From contig CAMOSA010000068.1 of assembly GCA_946624335.1 (NCBI GenBank), positions 1 through 11,977 of the forward strand: a stretch of DNA of 11,977 nt, written 5' to 3'. Under the pieces are notes generated by a model. It had not been told where the DNA came from. It saw nothing but the letters and a program-made list of their open reading frames with translations, and ran no database searches. Shown piece by piece: positions 1-8,900 of this stretch. A program made the position numbers and the translations under genes. How positions within the stretch are numbered: position 1 is the first letter of the stretch; each line of letters begins with the position of its first letter. Source of the DNA: an uncultured Prevotellaceae bacterium. Lineage in GTDB: Bacteria > Bacteroidota > Bacteroidia > Bacteroidales > Bacteroidaceae.

Positions 1-471
1 CATGGCACGATTGAGGCGCGTGTCGAGGTTCCACGCGTCAGTAGCGTCGATGATGTCCTGCAGCTCGCCTTGCCGGGCGAAGAGCTTGTCCATCTTGTCA
101 GGGTCCTCGTAGTATTCGGGCAGCCCGAACTTCGTGTTGATGTCCTCGTACTCAGCCAGGGCATCGACGATGTGTTGTACACCTTCCTCGACCACCTGGC
201 GGACGGTCTTCGAGTCGTCCAGCTGCGGTTCCTGAGGCAGATAGCCTACGCTGTAGCCGGGAGAGAAAACGACGTTGCCCTGGTAGCTCTGGTCGAGACC
301 GGCGATGATCTTGAGCAACGTAGACTTACCCGATCCATTGAGACCGATGATTCCGATTTTTGCGCCATAGAAGAAGCTTAGGTAGATGTTCTTGAGCACT
401 TGCTTCTGCGTCTGCTGTATGGTCTTGCTCACGCCGACCATCGAGAAAATGATTTTCTTGTCGTCTGCCAT
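1..471 (-). CDS. ettA: Energy-dependent translational throttle protein EttA (ABC-F ATPase), N-terminal part
   Basis: The first 157 residues are visible; the gene runs off the left edge (the full family is about 555-560 residues). EttA is a cytoplasmic ABC-F protein with two tandem ATPase domains that binds the ribosomal E site and gates entry into elongation according to the ATP/ADP ratio. The visible part is the first ATPase domain. It has the LSFFYGAKIGIIGLNGSGKS run with Walker A at residues 43-51 and a Q-loop in YLPQEPQL (77-84), both very close to E. coli EttA, followed by a VEEGV...DALAEYEDI helical segment as in EttA. Walker B, the signature motif, the arm and the second domain lie outside the window. 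The start is ATG at 471 (MADDKKIIFS); no stop occurs before the edge. The upstream GH73 gene ends 114 bp away on the same strand. I found no convincing promoter core in that gap, so read-through from the upstream gene is possible. Other ABC-F members are less likely given the match to the EttA N-terminus. Confidence 0.93.
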   Translation of the reverse strand, partial: MADDKKIIFSMVGVSKTIQQTQKQVLKNIYLSFFYGAKIGIIGLNGSGKSTLLKIIAGLDQSYQGNVVFSPGYSVGYLPQEPQLDDSKTVRQVVEEGVQHIVDALAEYEDINTKFGLPEYYEDPDKMDKLFARQGELQDIIDATDAWNLDTRLNRAM

Positions 472-585
472 AGTTCTTTCGTAGTGTTATCGGTTAAGTA
501 TAGTATTAATTAAATGTAATAACGCGGTGATAAACAATGATGTCGTGAATATATCATAAAGTAACGCTTCATGTATGTCATCTGC

Positions 586-1500
586 TTATCGAAGCCAAAT
601 CAGATCACCCGCTTCGGGTACATAGTCGGCCGTTAAGGCGTTGAGCTTGTACAGGCTCGAGAGGCGGATGGCATAGTGCTGGGCGATGTCGTACATCGAC
701 TCGCCAGGCTGCACGACATGCGGCACGCCCTTGAGACTCTTGTCGCCGCGTGTACGCTTCTTCTGCAGGTAGACGACGTCGCCAGGGGCCAGTCGCGAGT
801 CCTTCGGCCGCTCGTTATACTTGAGCAGCTTGCGTCGGCTGACGCCGGTCTGTTTGGCCACGCTCTCCCACGTATCGCCTGTCATGGCGATAATCATATA
901 GGTCTTGTTGATCCGGTAGACGATGTGACGGTCGTAGAAGTCATCGCCCGCGGCGTTGTTGGCCGAGTGGGTGTGGCGACGCATAGCCGACGGCGAGTCG
1001 AATTGCTGAAGGTTGTAGCGCTCGATGATGTCGATGAGCATCGAGGCATAGCGGGGATTTGTGGCGTAGCCGCAACGCTTCAGGCCGTGAGCCCAACCCT
1101 TGTAGTCGGTGATATTGAGGTTGAAGAGCGAACGGTAGCGTTGCCCACGGCTGAGGAACCGCGAGTGGTCCTCGAAACTCTCGTCATCAGTCCGGTATTT
1201 GCGGAAACGGTCGTCGGGTCGGTCGTCGCTCAGGATCATGTAAGGTCCCGCCCAGTCTGAGCCCACTTTGATGCCGAAATGGTTGTGGGCTTCGCGCGCA
1301 AGCTGACTCTGTCCGGCAGCACTCTCGCACAAGCCCTGAGCCAGCGTGATCGAAGCCGGGATACGATAGCGCTGCATCTGGTCGACAGCCATATCCTTAT
1401 AGTTCTCGATGTAACGCCATTGAACGGACTGACGTGACTGTGCGAAGAGCGTCGTTGCGAGCAAAAATGGTACAAAAAAGACTAAAAAACGGGGCCTCAT
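586..1500 (-). CDS. Secreted glucosaminidase (GH73) with two C-terminal LysM domains
   Basis: A 304-residue exported peptidoglycan hydrolase. Residues 1-20 form a signal peptide (basic MRPR, hydrophobic core, likely cleavage after LFA-20). Residues about 30-166 are a FlgJ/GH73-type endo-beta-N-acetylglucosaminidase domain: SITLAQGLCESAAGQSQLA carries the probable catalytic Glu59, HNHFGIK is at 72-78, and GYATNPRYA (144-152) is the Tyr-rich motif usual in GH73. Two LysM peptidoglycan-binding repeats follow, a degenerate one at about 201-248 and a clear one at 261-304 (HVVQPGESMYDIAQ...DLIWLR), ending exactly at the C-terminus. This architecture is common in Bacteroidota and should cleave GlcNAc-MurNAc bonds in the periplasm or at the septum. 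The start ATG at 1500 gives the complete signal peptide. A promoter-like core lies about 27 bp upstream at 1527-1558, interleaved with that of the divergent cdd gene. Substrate specificity and a role in daughter-cell separation are inferred. Confidence 0.9.
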   Translation of the reverse strand: MRPRFLVFFVPFLLATTLFAQSRQSVQWRYIENYKDMAVDQMQRYRIPASITLAQGLCESAAGQSQLAREAHNHFGIKVGSDWAGPYMILSDDRPDDRFRKYRTDDESFEDHSRFLSRGQRYRSLFNLNITDYKGWAHGLKRCGYATNPRYASMLIDIIERYNLQQFDSPSAMRRHTHSANNAAGDDFYDRHIVYRINKTYMIIAMTGDTWESVAKQTGVSRRKLLKYNERPKDSRLAPGDVVYLQKKRTRGDKSLKGVPHVVQPGESMYDIAQHYAIRLSSLYKLNALTADYVPEAGDLIWLR

Positions 1501-1526
1501 CGTCTAAAACTTGTTTATTATCGCCA

Positions 1527-1558
1527 CAAAAGTAGCAATTTTTTGCTGAAAACGGAAA
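1527..1558 (-). promoter_or_regulatory. Putative Bacteroidota-type promoter for the GH73-LysM gene
   Basis: On the minus strand, TACTTTTG (1534-1527) fits the -7 consensus TAnnTTTG. A TTTC at 1558-1555 lies 20 nt upstream and is one mismatch from the -33 TTTG. Transcription would begin near 1520, leaving a leader of about 20 nt before the ATG at 1500. The -33 half is weak. Confidence 0.45.
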
Positions 1559-1574
1559 AAGCTTCGTATATTTG
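1542..1574 (+). promoter_or_regulatory. Putative Bacteroidota-type promoter for cdd and the GH25 gene
   Basis: TTTG (1542-1545), a 21-nt spacer and TATATTTG (1567-1574) match the TTTG / TAnnTTTG promoter of the Bacteroidota primary sigma factor. The predicted start is near 1580, about 20 nt before the cdd ATG at 1600. The core interleaves with the divergent promoter of the GH73 gene (1527-1558). Confidence 0.6.
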
Positions 1575-1599
1575 TCCACAAATATTCAAAAAAAGCCTC

Positions 1600-2079
1600 A
1601 TGAAAGAGTTTCATATAGACATTCCTGTGCAGTTTTTCGCCCTCGATGAGCTCCCGCAGTCTGATCAAGACCTCGTCCGCAAAGCCATTGACATGACGGG
1701 CACGAGCTATTCGCCCTATTCGCACTTCAGCGTCGGCGCCGCCCTGGAGTTGGCGGACGGTCAAGTGTTTCTCGGCAGCAACCAGGAGAATGCCGTCTTC
1801 CCCGTCGGACTATGTGCTGAGCGCACAGCCTTCTTTGCCGCTTCGGCCAACGCGCCCGACGTGGCACCGGCCGCCATCGCCATCGCCGCCCGTAATGCCG
1901 AGGGCTTCGTGGCCAAGCCTGTGTCGCCCTGCGGCTCGTGCCGTCAGGCGCTGCTCGAGGCCGAGATGCGTTTCGGACGTCCCATCCGTGTGCTGCTGTA
2001 CGGCACCGATGGCGTCTACGTCTTACCCAGTATGCGGTCTTTGTTGCCACTCACTTTTGACGGAACGGAACTTGTATGA
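1600..2079 (+). CDS. cdd: Cytidine deaminase
   Basis: A 159-residue cytoplasmic zinc hydrolase that deaminates cytidine and deoxycytidine to uridine and deoxyuridine in pyrimidine salvage. The fold signatures are in order: SYSPYSHFSVGAAL (36-49), SNQENAVFPVGLCAERTA (60-77) with zinc ligand Cys72 and catalytic Glu74, and PCGSCRQ (110-116) with zinc ligands Cys111 and Cys114. Three cysteine ligands (CAE in place of HAE) mark the homotetrameric type also found in Bacillus, and the length fits, with about 20 extra N-terminal residues. ATG at 1600 is preferred over an in-frame TTG at 1543, because the latter lies inside the putative promoter. The stop overlaps the start of the GH25 gene (ATGA), so the two are very probably co-transcribed and translationally coupled although their functions are unrelated. 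Confidence 0.93.
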   Translation: MKEFHIDIPVQFFALDELPQSDQDLVRKAIDMTGTSYSPYSHFSVGAALELADGQVFLGSNQENAVFPVGLCAERTAFFAASANAPDVAPAAIAIAARNAEGFVAKPVSPCGSCRQALLEAEMRFGRPIRVLLYGTDGVYVLPSMRSLLPLTFDGTELV

Positions 2080-2909
2080 GACACGAATTGCTGTTCACGT
2101 TAGTGATGGCCATAGCGCTCTGTGGCCCTTGGAACGCTGTCAACGCCAAGGATGATAAGAAAAAGAAGCAGAAGAAAACGGTCGTCATCATCGACGAATA
2201 CGACGCTACCCTCCCCCAACCTGATGAACCCCTGACGCCCCTGACGCCACATATGCCCCTCGCCCCTGATGTCGAAGGACACATGGTAGCCTCTATGCAC
2301 ATGCCCAACAAGCAGCTGAGTGGTATTGACGTGTCTCACTATCAGGGCAATATCAATTGGCATGAAGTGGCACGTACCGGCACCGTTCACTATGTCTACG
2401 TCAAGGCTACCGAAGGCGCACAGCTGGTGGACAACACCTTCAGCACGAATATCAACGGGGCGCGGCGTGCTGGCCTCAAGGTCGGGATCTACCATTTCTA
2501 TATCCCCAGCGTCACACCGCAGCAGCAGTTCAACAACCTGCGTCAGAACGTCAGCCTGCGCGATATGGACCTTCTGCCCATCATCGACATAGAACGACGC
2601 GGTCGCGAGTCGTTAGCCGTCTTCCAGCGCAACCTGAAGACCTTCATACAGCTCGTTGAGCGCCACTATGGCGTGAAGCCCGTGCTCTACTGCTCCCGCG
2701 ACTTCTACAACAAATACCTGTCGGGACCCTTCACGAACTACAAATACATGATTGCGCGCTATCACCCCGATGTGCCCGAATTGTGTGATAACGCACCTTT
2801 CGTCATGTGGCAATATTCGTCCACGAGCTATGTCCGCGGCATTCGTGGCCACGTCGACCGCAGCTGCATGATGGACTCCTACACGGTTCGTGATATTCTC
2901 ATCCGTTAA
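2076..2909 (+). CDS. Secreted GH25 family muramidase (lysozyme)
   Basis: A 277-residue exported enzyme predicted to hydrolyse the beta-1,4 bond between MurNAc and GlcNAc. Residues 1-24 look like a signal peptide with cleavage after VNA-24. A lysine cluster (KDDKKKKQKK, 25-34) and a Pro/Thr-rich linker to about residue 78 follow. The GH25 domain spans about 82-277: SGIDVSHYQGNINW (82-95) with Asp85, a KATEG motif (110-114), GIYHFY (137-142), the catalytic pair in IIDIE (Asp171, Glu173), WQYSST (245-250) and GHVDRS with Asp261. These correspond to the four acidic positions of the GH25 active site, so the enzyme should be active. The linker contains a 9-bp direct repeat (2229-2246) encoding PLTPLTP. 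The gene starts inside the cdd stop (ATGA), with no other upstream start needed. Homologues are often annotated as glycosyl hydrolase family 25 lysozymes. A lipoprotein reading was considered and rejected. Confidence 0.92.
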   Translation: MRHELLFTLVMAIALCGPWNAVNAKDDKKKKQKKTVVIIDEYDATLPQPDEPLTPLTPHMPLAPDVEGHMVASMHMPNKQLSGIDVSHYQGNINWHEVARTGTVHYVYVKATEGAQLVDNTFSTNINGARRAGLKVGIYHFYIPSVTPQQQFNNLRQNVSLRDMDLLPIIDIERRGRESLAVFQRNLKTFIQLVERHYGVKPVLYCSRDFYNKYLSGPFTNYKYMIARYHPDVPELCDNAPFVMWQYSSTSYVRGIRGHVDRSCMMDSYTVRDILIR

Positions 2910-2944
2910 GGACCTGACCATCACTTAGGTGGTCTGTGGCGTCC
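2910..2944. terminator. Imperfect hairpin between convergent genes, possible bidirectional terminator
   Basis: Directly after the GH25 stop, GGAC (2910-2913) and GACCA (2916-2920) can pair with TGGTC (2930-2934) and GTCC (2941-2944), giving a two-part stem with a 9-nt loop. The genes on both sides converge here with only 59 bp between their stops. No T-run follows on either strand, so this is not a clear intrinsic terminator. Confidence 0.3.
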
Positions 2945-2968
2945 GTTCACGTACACGTCGCTAACCCA

Positions 2969-5899
2969 TCAACGGCCGCATAGCAACTTGTAGACACAGA
3001 ACGTGCAGGCGTCGGCATTGGACGTCTGACGGAAAGGCACCCCAGGGTCGAAAATCTCATTGAGCAACGTCTGCAGATGCTGCTCGAAAGCAGCGTTCAG
3101 AGGTTGTTCACCCTCCTCCAGCGGTTGGCGAATGTCATTGACTTGAGTACGTCGTATCTTCACCTTAGGCGAATAGTCGTCGGCACCCGACTTGTGGAGA
3201 TAGAACAGGCAGGGTACGACCGCCATGTGGCGCTGGCTCTCGACGATGGTGCCGTAGAGGATGGTCTGGAAGATGTGATGCTCAAACTCGACCGTCTCGT
3301 GGAACAACTTCTCGAGGCTTTCGGCTTTATTGGGATTGCCGCCGGTCTTGTAGTCGACGACACGGATGACCTGACCTTCTGCGACATCGGCGTCGGCCAC
3401 CTGGTCCAGACGGTCGATAATGCCTCCGATACACAGCTCTACATCACGACCCTCGACGTTGACATAGTACCGTCCCGTCTGCAACAGCTCTGTGCCGAGG
3501 ACACGGATCGGGGCGATACGGCTGTCGTAGCGCAGCAGTTGAGTCAGGTAGGTGATCAGCACCCGTCGGGCAATGAGTAGGATGCCCGTATATTCCTCGG
3601 GACGGTCCTCGAAGAACTCTTCGCGGAAGGCTTGGCTGACAAAGCCCTCGAGACGCTGACCGCCAAGCTCCAACATCGCCTCAAGGTCTTGCTTGCGAAC
3701 GACGTCGCCCTTCGACGTGAGGTGAAGGTACAGCAACTCGGCAGCACGATGGAACACCTTTCCGAAGTGTACGGCCTGGAAACCATCTTCGGTGTCGGGC
3801 TCGTCCTTTATACCTTTGACATAGTGGAAGTAGAACTGCATCGGACAGGTGGTGTACTTCTTCAGCGCCGAGGGCGACAACAGATGGCGCTGCCGCTCTT
3901 CCTCCGTCAGTCCGTTACATTCAAAGCGTCGCAACAGGCGTTGCATGACATCTGCTGACTTGGCGACACAGAGGTCGGGCGACAACACGACGTCGCTATC
4001 CGCCTCCAGGCGCAGATGCTCGATGGTGAAACGCGGATCGGCTTGGAGCTGACGCAGGAATCGGGACAACTCGTTCTGCCGAAGTCCGGAGTTACTCTCA
4101 TTATACACGAAGGTGACATGCTCTGACCGCTGAATCAGCCGATAGAAATAATAGGCATAGACAGCTATCTTATGGCGCATGGTCGTCAGTCCGAACGCCT
4201 CCTTCAGGTTGTAAGGGATAAAACTGGTGTCGGACGTGCTTTTGGGCAGAAAGCCTTCGCCGACACTGAGCATGAGGATATGACGGAAGTCCAAGGCACG
4301 GGTCTCGAGAACGCCCATCACCTGAAGGCCCACAGCAGGCTCACCGTGGAACGGGATAGACTGTGACTGCAGGACGACCGATATGAGACGGCGGAGCGTC
4401 GGCGTACCGACAGCAAGCAGAGGGTCAGGACCCGACATGAGGTCGACGAGGCGGTTGAGACGTGTATAGGCGACGAAGACAGCCTCGCTGTACAGCGTCG
4501 CCATCACGCGTGCATCACCCTTGTCTTCTGTATCGGACGTAGTTGCAGGATGCTCAGTTCCCTCAGATGGCTCTGTCGCCTCACTTTCTATCGCCTTTGA
4601 GAAAATCAGGCCCAGCTGAGCGAGTAGGCTAACGATATGGATGAGCAACGCACGACCGTCATCGACCTCACACAGCCACGAGGACTCCTCAAGATAATGT
4701 GCCAAAGGGTGACTACGCACAGCTCGCAGGGCAGAAGGCCGGTAGCGACGCCGTGCGGCATCATACCCATCGGTGTACAAGGCGAACAGCACGTTGATGA
4801 AGCTGCTCACGGGAGTGTCGGTCAGCGCGTAGCCCATTGTGACGTTCAACGAAGTTACTGAGGGTGGTATGGCATGGAGGACGGGCAACAGCAGTTGCTC
4901 GTTGGCCAGCACGACAGCCGTCTGATTCTCCGGCTCTGTCAAGTTGGCCGACAGCCATTGCGGCAGGTAACGAGCCTGGATGTTCTCGCTCGAAGCGGCC
5001 ACCATCGTCAGCTGCTTCTGTTCACACAGATGGCTGAAGTGCTCAGGCGGAAGCGCGTTGCCGTAGCGCTTGATGTTCGCGAGGATGAAATATCCGGCTT
5101 CGTGCCGTGTGCCGTCGGAGGCGTCGGTGTAATACGTGTCATAGTCCCAGTAGAATAACGCCTGTCCGCGTCGTTGCAGCTCGTCGAAAAGCGCTTGCTC
5201 GACATCGTTCAGCACGTTGAAGCCGACAAAGACATACGTCTGGTGGCTATCCAGCACACCCGCTGAGTCGTCGCTGTCGCCCTCGGCAAAGCGAAGCTGC
5301 TTCATCCGGCTGACGACCTCGCGCTGCAGAGCACCCTCATACAGCACGCCGTCGGCACGCATCGAGGCGTTCAGGTCGTCATAGATGGTGAACATATTGT
5401 TCCAGAGTTCCAAGAAACGCTCCTTCAGCAAAGTGTTATTCTCGACAGAGAAATCCTTGAAGAACGCCTTCAGCGCCGCTTCTTGCTCTTCTGTGATATA
5501 GGAATTGTCGTCCAATGCCTTGATGTCGCGGATATTGGCAAACAGCGACTTAGCGTCGGCCAGGTGTTTGTCGACATCGTCGAAATCGGCAAGGAGAACC
5601 TCACCCCAGCCATAGAAGTGATCGAGCGACTGAGGATCTGCGACGGCCTTGACGTAAGACCGATACAGCCGACATACGCCCTCGACCGTGTCGCAGAGCG
5701 TGAAAGGCGATGCCTGTTGGAACAGCTCGCTGATGGTCGTATAGCGAGGCGCCCACACGGGTGTGGCAGAAAGCTCCGTCAGCGCTTGGTCGAAGAAGAG
5801 GCTGGCACGCTTGCCGGGAAAGACAATGGTGACACGGCTCATGTTGGAGCCGAAACGCTCATAGAGCGACTGTGCTACGAGTTGAAGAAAGGTGGTCAT
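2969..5899 (-). CDS. AddB-like nuclease subunit (PD-(D/E)XK with Fe-S cysteines)
   Basis: A 976-residue protein read as the AddB-type partner of the helicase-nuclease encoded just upstream. The N-terminus (VTIVFPGKRASLFFDQAL, near 23-40) resembles the inactivated helicase fold of RecC/AddB-type proteins and has no GxxGxGKT Walker A. ETRALDFRHILMLSVGEGFLP in the middle resembles the motif V-like region of these proteins. The C-terminus is a PD-(D/E)XK nuclease (PF12705-like): SALKKYTTCPMQFYFHY, GIIDRLD with Asp829, and VVDYKTGG with Asp849 and Lys851. Four cysteines, Cys685 and C-terminal Cys965-x2-Cys968-x5-Cys974, match the Fe-S cluster that staples the AddB nuclease domain. The expected role is 3'-strand cleavage and Chi-like recognition during double-strand-break resection. 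ATG at 5899 sits 10 nt after the addA-like stop. A TTG at 5920 would add seven residues and overlap the upstream gene, so I did not use it. The gene symbol is withheld because sequence divergence cannot be measured here. Confidence 0.83.
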   Translation of the reverse strand: MTTFLQLVAQSLYERFGSNMSRVTIVFPGKRASLFFDQALTELSATPVWAPRYTTISELFQQASPFTLCDTVEGVCRLYRSYVKAVADPQSLDHFYGWGEVLLADFDDVDKHLADAKSLFANIRDIKALDDNSYITEEQEAALKAFFKDFSVENNTLLKERFLELWNNMFTIYDDLNASMRADGVLYEGALQREVVSRMKQLRFAEGDSDDSAGVLDSHQTYVFVGFNVLNDVEQALFDELQRRGQALFYWDYDTYYTDASDGTRHEAGYFILANIKRYGNALPPEHFSHLCEQKQLTMVAASSENIQARYLPQWLSANLTEPENQTAVVLANEQLLLPVLHAIPPSVTSLNVTMGYALTDTPVSSFINVLFALYTDGYDAARRRYRPSALRAVRSHPLAHYLEESSWLCEVDDGRALLIHIVSLLAQLGLIFSKAIESEATEPSEGTEHPATTSDTEDKGDARVMATLYSEAVFVAYTRLNRLVDLMSGPDPLLAVGTPTLRRLISVVLQSQSIPFHGEPAVGLQVMGVLETRALDFRHILMLSVGEGFLPKSTSDTSFIPYNLKEAFGLTTMRHKIAVYAYYFYRLIQRSEHVTFVYNESNSGLRQNELSRFLRQLQADPRFTIEHLRLEADSDVVLSPDLCVAKSADVMQRLLRRFECNGLTEEERQRHLLSPSALKKYTTCPMQFYFHYVKGIKDEPDTEDGFQAVHFGKVFHRAAELLYLHLTSKGDVVRKQDLEAMLELGGQRLEGFVSQAFREEFFEDRPEEYTGILLIARRVLITYLTQLLRYDSRIAPIRVLGTELLQTGRYYVNVEGRDVELCIGGIIDRLDQVADADVAEGQVIRVVDYKTGGNPNKAESLEKLFHETVEFEHHIFQTILYGTIVESQRHMAVVPCLFYLHKSGADDYSPKVKIRRTQVNDIRQPLEEGEQPLNAAFEQHLQTLLNEIFDPGVPFRQTSNADACTFCVYKLLCGR

Positions 5900-5909
5900 C
5901 GGGCAAGGC

Positions 5910-8900
5910 TTATAAATCAAAGGTTAGCTGTGACGGATCGGGCGTAGAATGTCGCCGTGAAGGTTTGGACTTCGAACGGCTCAGGCTCACGTCCTGCACG
6001 CGGCCGGAATAGACGAACCAGATATGGCCTGTCACCACAGCCTGCGGATACATCGCCTGGAGCAGTTCCATATAGAGCCTGACTTGATCGACGTAGTCTT
6101 CGTGATGAGCGCCGAACTTGAAGTCGACAACGATGATTCTCTGGCCGTCATGGCTGAGCATCACACGGTCTGGACGCAACGTCTGCGGCTGACCGGTGTC
6201 AGGATGCTTACGCACGATCGAACACTCGTTGAAGATGTCCCAGCTGCCGTCAAACCATTGTGCCACGACTGGGTTACGAAGGCCACGGTCTATCCAGCGT
6301 TCCAGATCGGTACGTCCCACGGCTACATAGGTCCCGTCAACGGCATGGCGCGAGATGACACCGTCCTGCTCCAACGCGTTCAGCACGCGGGGGATGTCGG
6401 CCGTGGTGCGTATCTGCTGCAACACGCCGTGCAAGAGCTTACCCGTCTCGATGTACTGCTGCTGGCGCGCCTGTTCGCTCATCGCCATCTCGTCGTCATC
6501 CGTGACCAGCGACTGCACGAACTGTCGCGACCGATTGCTCTGCCTGAAGACGGCGTTCAGCGCGTAGCTGTGCATCGTCACGTGTTCGCCGCGACGGGAT
6601 GGTGACATGGGATTATCGCTGCGTTCCTCGCCCTTGATGGTCACTACGGGCTCACCACACTCGGCACCCTCGGGGAGCACGGCGGCAACCAGGTCGCCGA
6701 TCGTATAGGATTTCTTCGTGAGGGCATCGGGACGACCGGCTGACCATATATATAGATTGGAACGCGCGCGTGTGAAAGCAACATAAAGACCGTTGAGCTC
6801 ATCCAGCCGGCTGAACAGATGTTCGCGCGTCGCATCCTCGGCAAAGGCCGAGTTGGTCATCTTCGACGATGGCGTCACAGGCAGCAGACCGAACTCATCG
6901 TACGGCGCTTCGTCGGGCTCACACCACACGAGGTTGTCGGCGTGGCGCGACTCGAAGTTCCAGGCACAGAAAGGCAAGAACACCGTGTGATACTCCAGAC
7001 CCTTCGACTTGTGGATCGTCAGGATACGAATACCATCGACGCGACCCGCTGGGATGCTCATGCCGCTCAGCGTCTCGTCCCAATAGCGAAGGAACGAATG
7101 GATGTCGGCCGACTTGTTGTGAAGGAAATCGACAGCCGCGTCGAAGAAGGCAAAGAGATAGGCATCTTGATGCGGGATATCCTTGAGGCGTAGGCGACGA
7201 CACAGTTCCTCGAGCAGTTCGTATAGCGGCAGCGTGCGCAGCGACGCGTCAATGAGGAGATCACCGCAGCCGAGATCTTTGACATAGTAGGAAGCCACCT
7301 GGTCGCTGCCATCGTCCAACGCTCGCAGCGCGGCAATCAACTGACGGATCGCCGGGCTGGACGACAACAGGAAAGCCTCGTCACTGACGATAGCGGGCAG
7401 GTCTGCCTCACGAGAGAAAGCATCGATGATCGGACGAGCCTCTTTATTGAAACGCACAAGGATGGCCATCTGCTCGTAGGGCAGTCCTGCCGCGTGAAGC
7501 TGACGGATCTGGCTGATCATATCTTCGATAGACGCTGAACGCCATGCGTCGTTGCTCGACAACTCTTTCGTGTCATACGTCACGACGCGCACATAACCGT
7601 CCCTGCCCCTACCGTCAGGCAGCAACTGCTCGACATCCGAGTAGGCATCCACGAACGAAAAAGCCTCCGGCAGCGTGCTGGCGTCGTCGCCACAGACCTG
7701 GTCCAGAAGCCTGCTGGCATCACGGAAGAAACCGTTGTTGAACGTCACCACCTCATACCTGCTGCGCCGGTTATACTTTAATGGCACGATACGAGGCTCA
7801 GGAGAGAACGAACGGTCGATATGCCCAAGGACGCGCCAGTCGCCGCCGCGCCAGCGGTAGATGCTCTGCTTCACATCGCCGACGATCAGGTTACGACCGC
7901 CCTTGGCGAAGCTTTCCAGCAACAGCGCACGGAAATTCTTCCACTGCAGACTCGACGTGTCCTGGAACTCGTCGATCATCACATGACGCAGCAGAGCACC
8001 CATCTTCTCGAAGACGAAAGGAGCATCGCTCTCGCCGATCATGCGATTCAGCAAGATAGGTGTCTTGGCCAGATTGAAGCGTGACGTCTCAGCGTTCAGC
8101 GACGCAACCTCACGGTCGATAGCGTCCAGCAGCCTGAGCGTCTTCAGGTGAGACAGCACAAGCTGGGCGCTGTTGTAGCGATGCTGACACCCCAGATACC
8201 TCTCCACGACATCACCCAAGGCAGAACTGACGCTGGCAGCAGCTGACAGCAAGTGGGGCTTCGCGCTGCGATCTGTCTTCCTGACAAGCGACTCGCTGTC
8301 CTCGATCCACGTCAACAAGCGGGAACCGATCACGACATCCATACTACCGCTTTTCAGCTTGCCGATCAGCGAGACGAGGTCACGGCCATTCGAGAAATCG
8401 ACAGCTGCGACACCGGCGTCCGACAGCGCCTCCTCCAACTGCTGGCCGGACGCTTTCACCGCCGCGACGGCACTGTTACGCTCATCGACAATCGTCTGGT
8501 TGATGCGTTCGAAACGTTGAGCGTCACCCACCACGGCACGCAACCGGTCGCCGTCCAGCAGATAGCGCTCGTTGAAGATCGCACGGCCGAAACGCTTCAC
8601 CTGACGCGTCACATTCCATTGCTGGTTCTGCTCGATCTGATCGCTGACAAGGCTGAACACCCAGTCCAACAGGGGCGTGTCCTGCTCCAGACCATCAATA
8701 ATACGGTCTACCGCCCTCGACAACACCTCGTTGTCGCTGATCTCAACCTGAAGATTGGCCGTCAGCCCCAACTCATGGGCCAAGCCGCGAAGCACGCTCT
8801 GGAAGAAAGTATCGATAGTGCTTACCCTAAAACGGCTGTAGTCGTGAAGGATCTCATCGAGAGCCGAGCGGCAACGACGACGTATCTCCATCTCGCCCAG

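Noticed and set aside
472..585. Dedicated promoter or small gene upstream of ettA
   Set aside because: The A/T-rich gap has TTAATTAA at 506-513 but no TAnnTTTG core with a correctly spaced TTTG, and no credible coding frame.
2076..2150. Lipoprotein signal at Cys16 of the GH25 enzyme
   Set aside because: The residue before Cys is Leu (IALC), which does not fit a lipobox; a type I site after VNA-24 is better.
5900..5920. TTG start at 5920 for the AddB-like gene
   Set aside because: It would overlap the upstream stop region, and the ATG at 5899 has ideal operon spacing and begins just before the conserved N-terminus.
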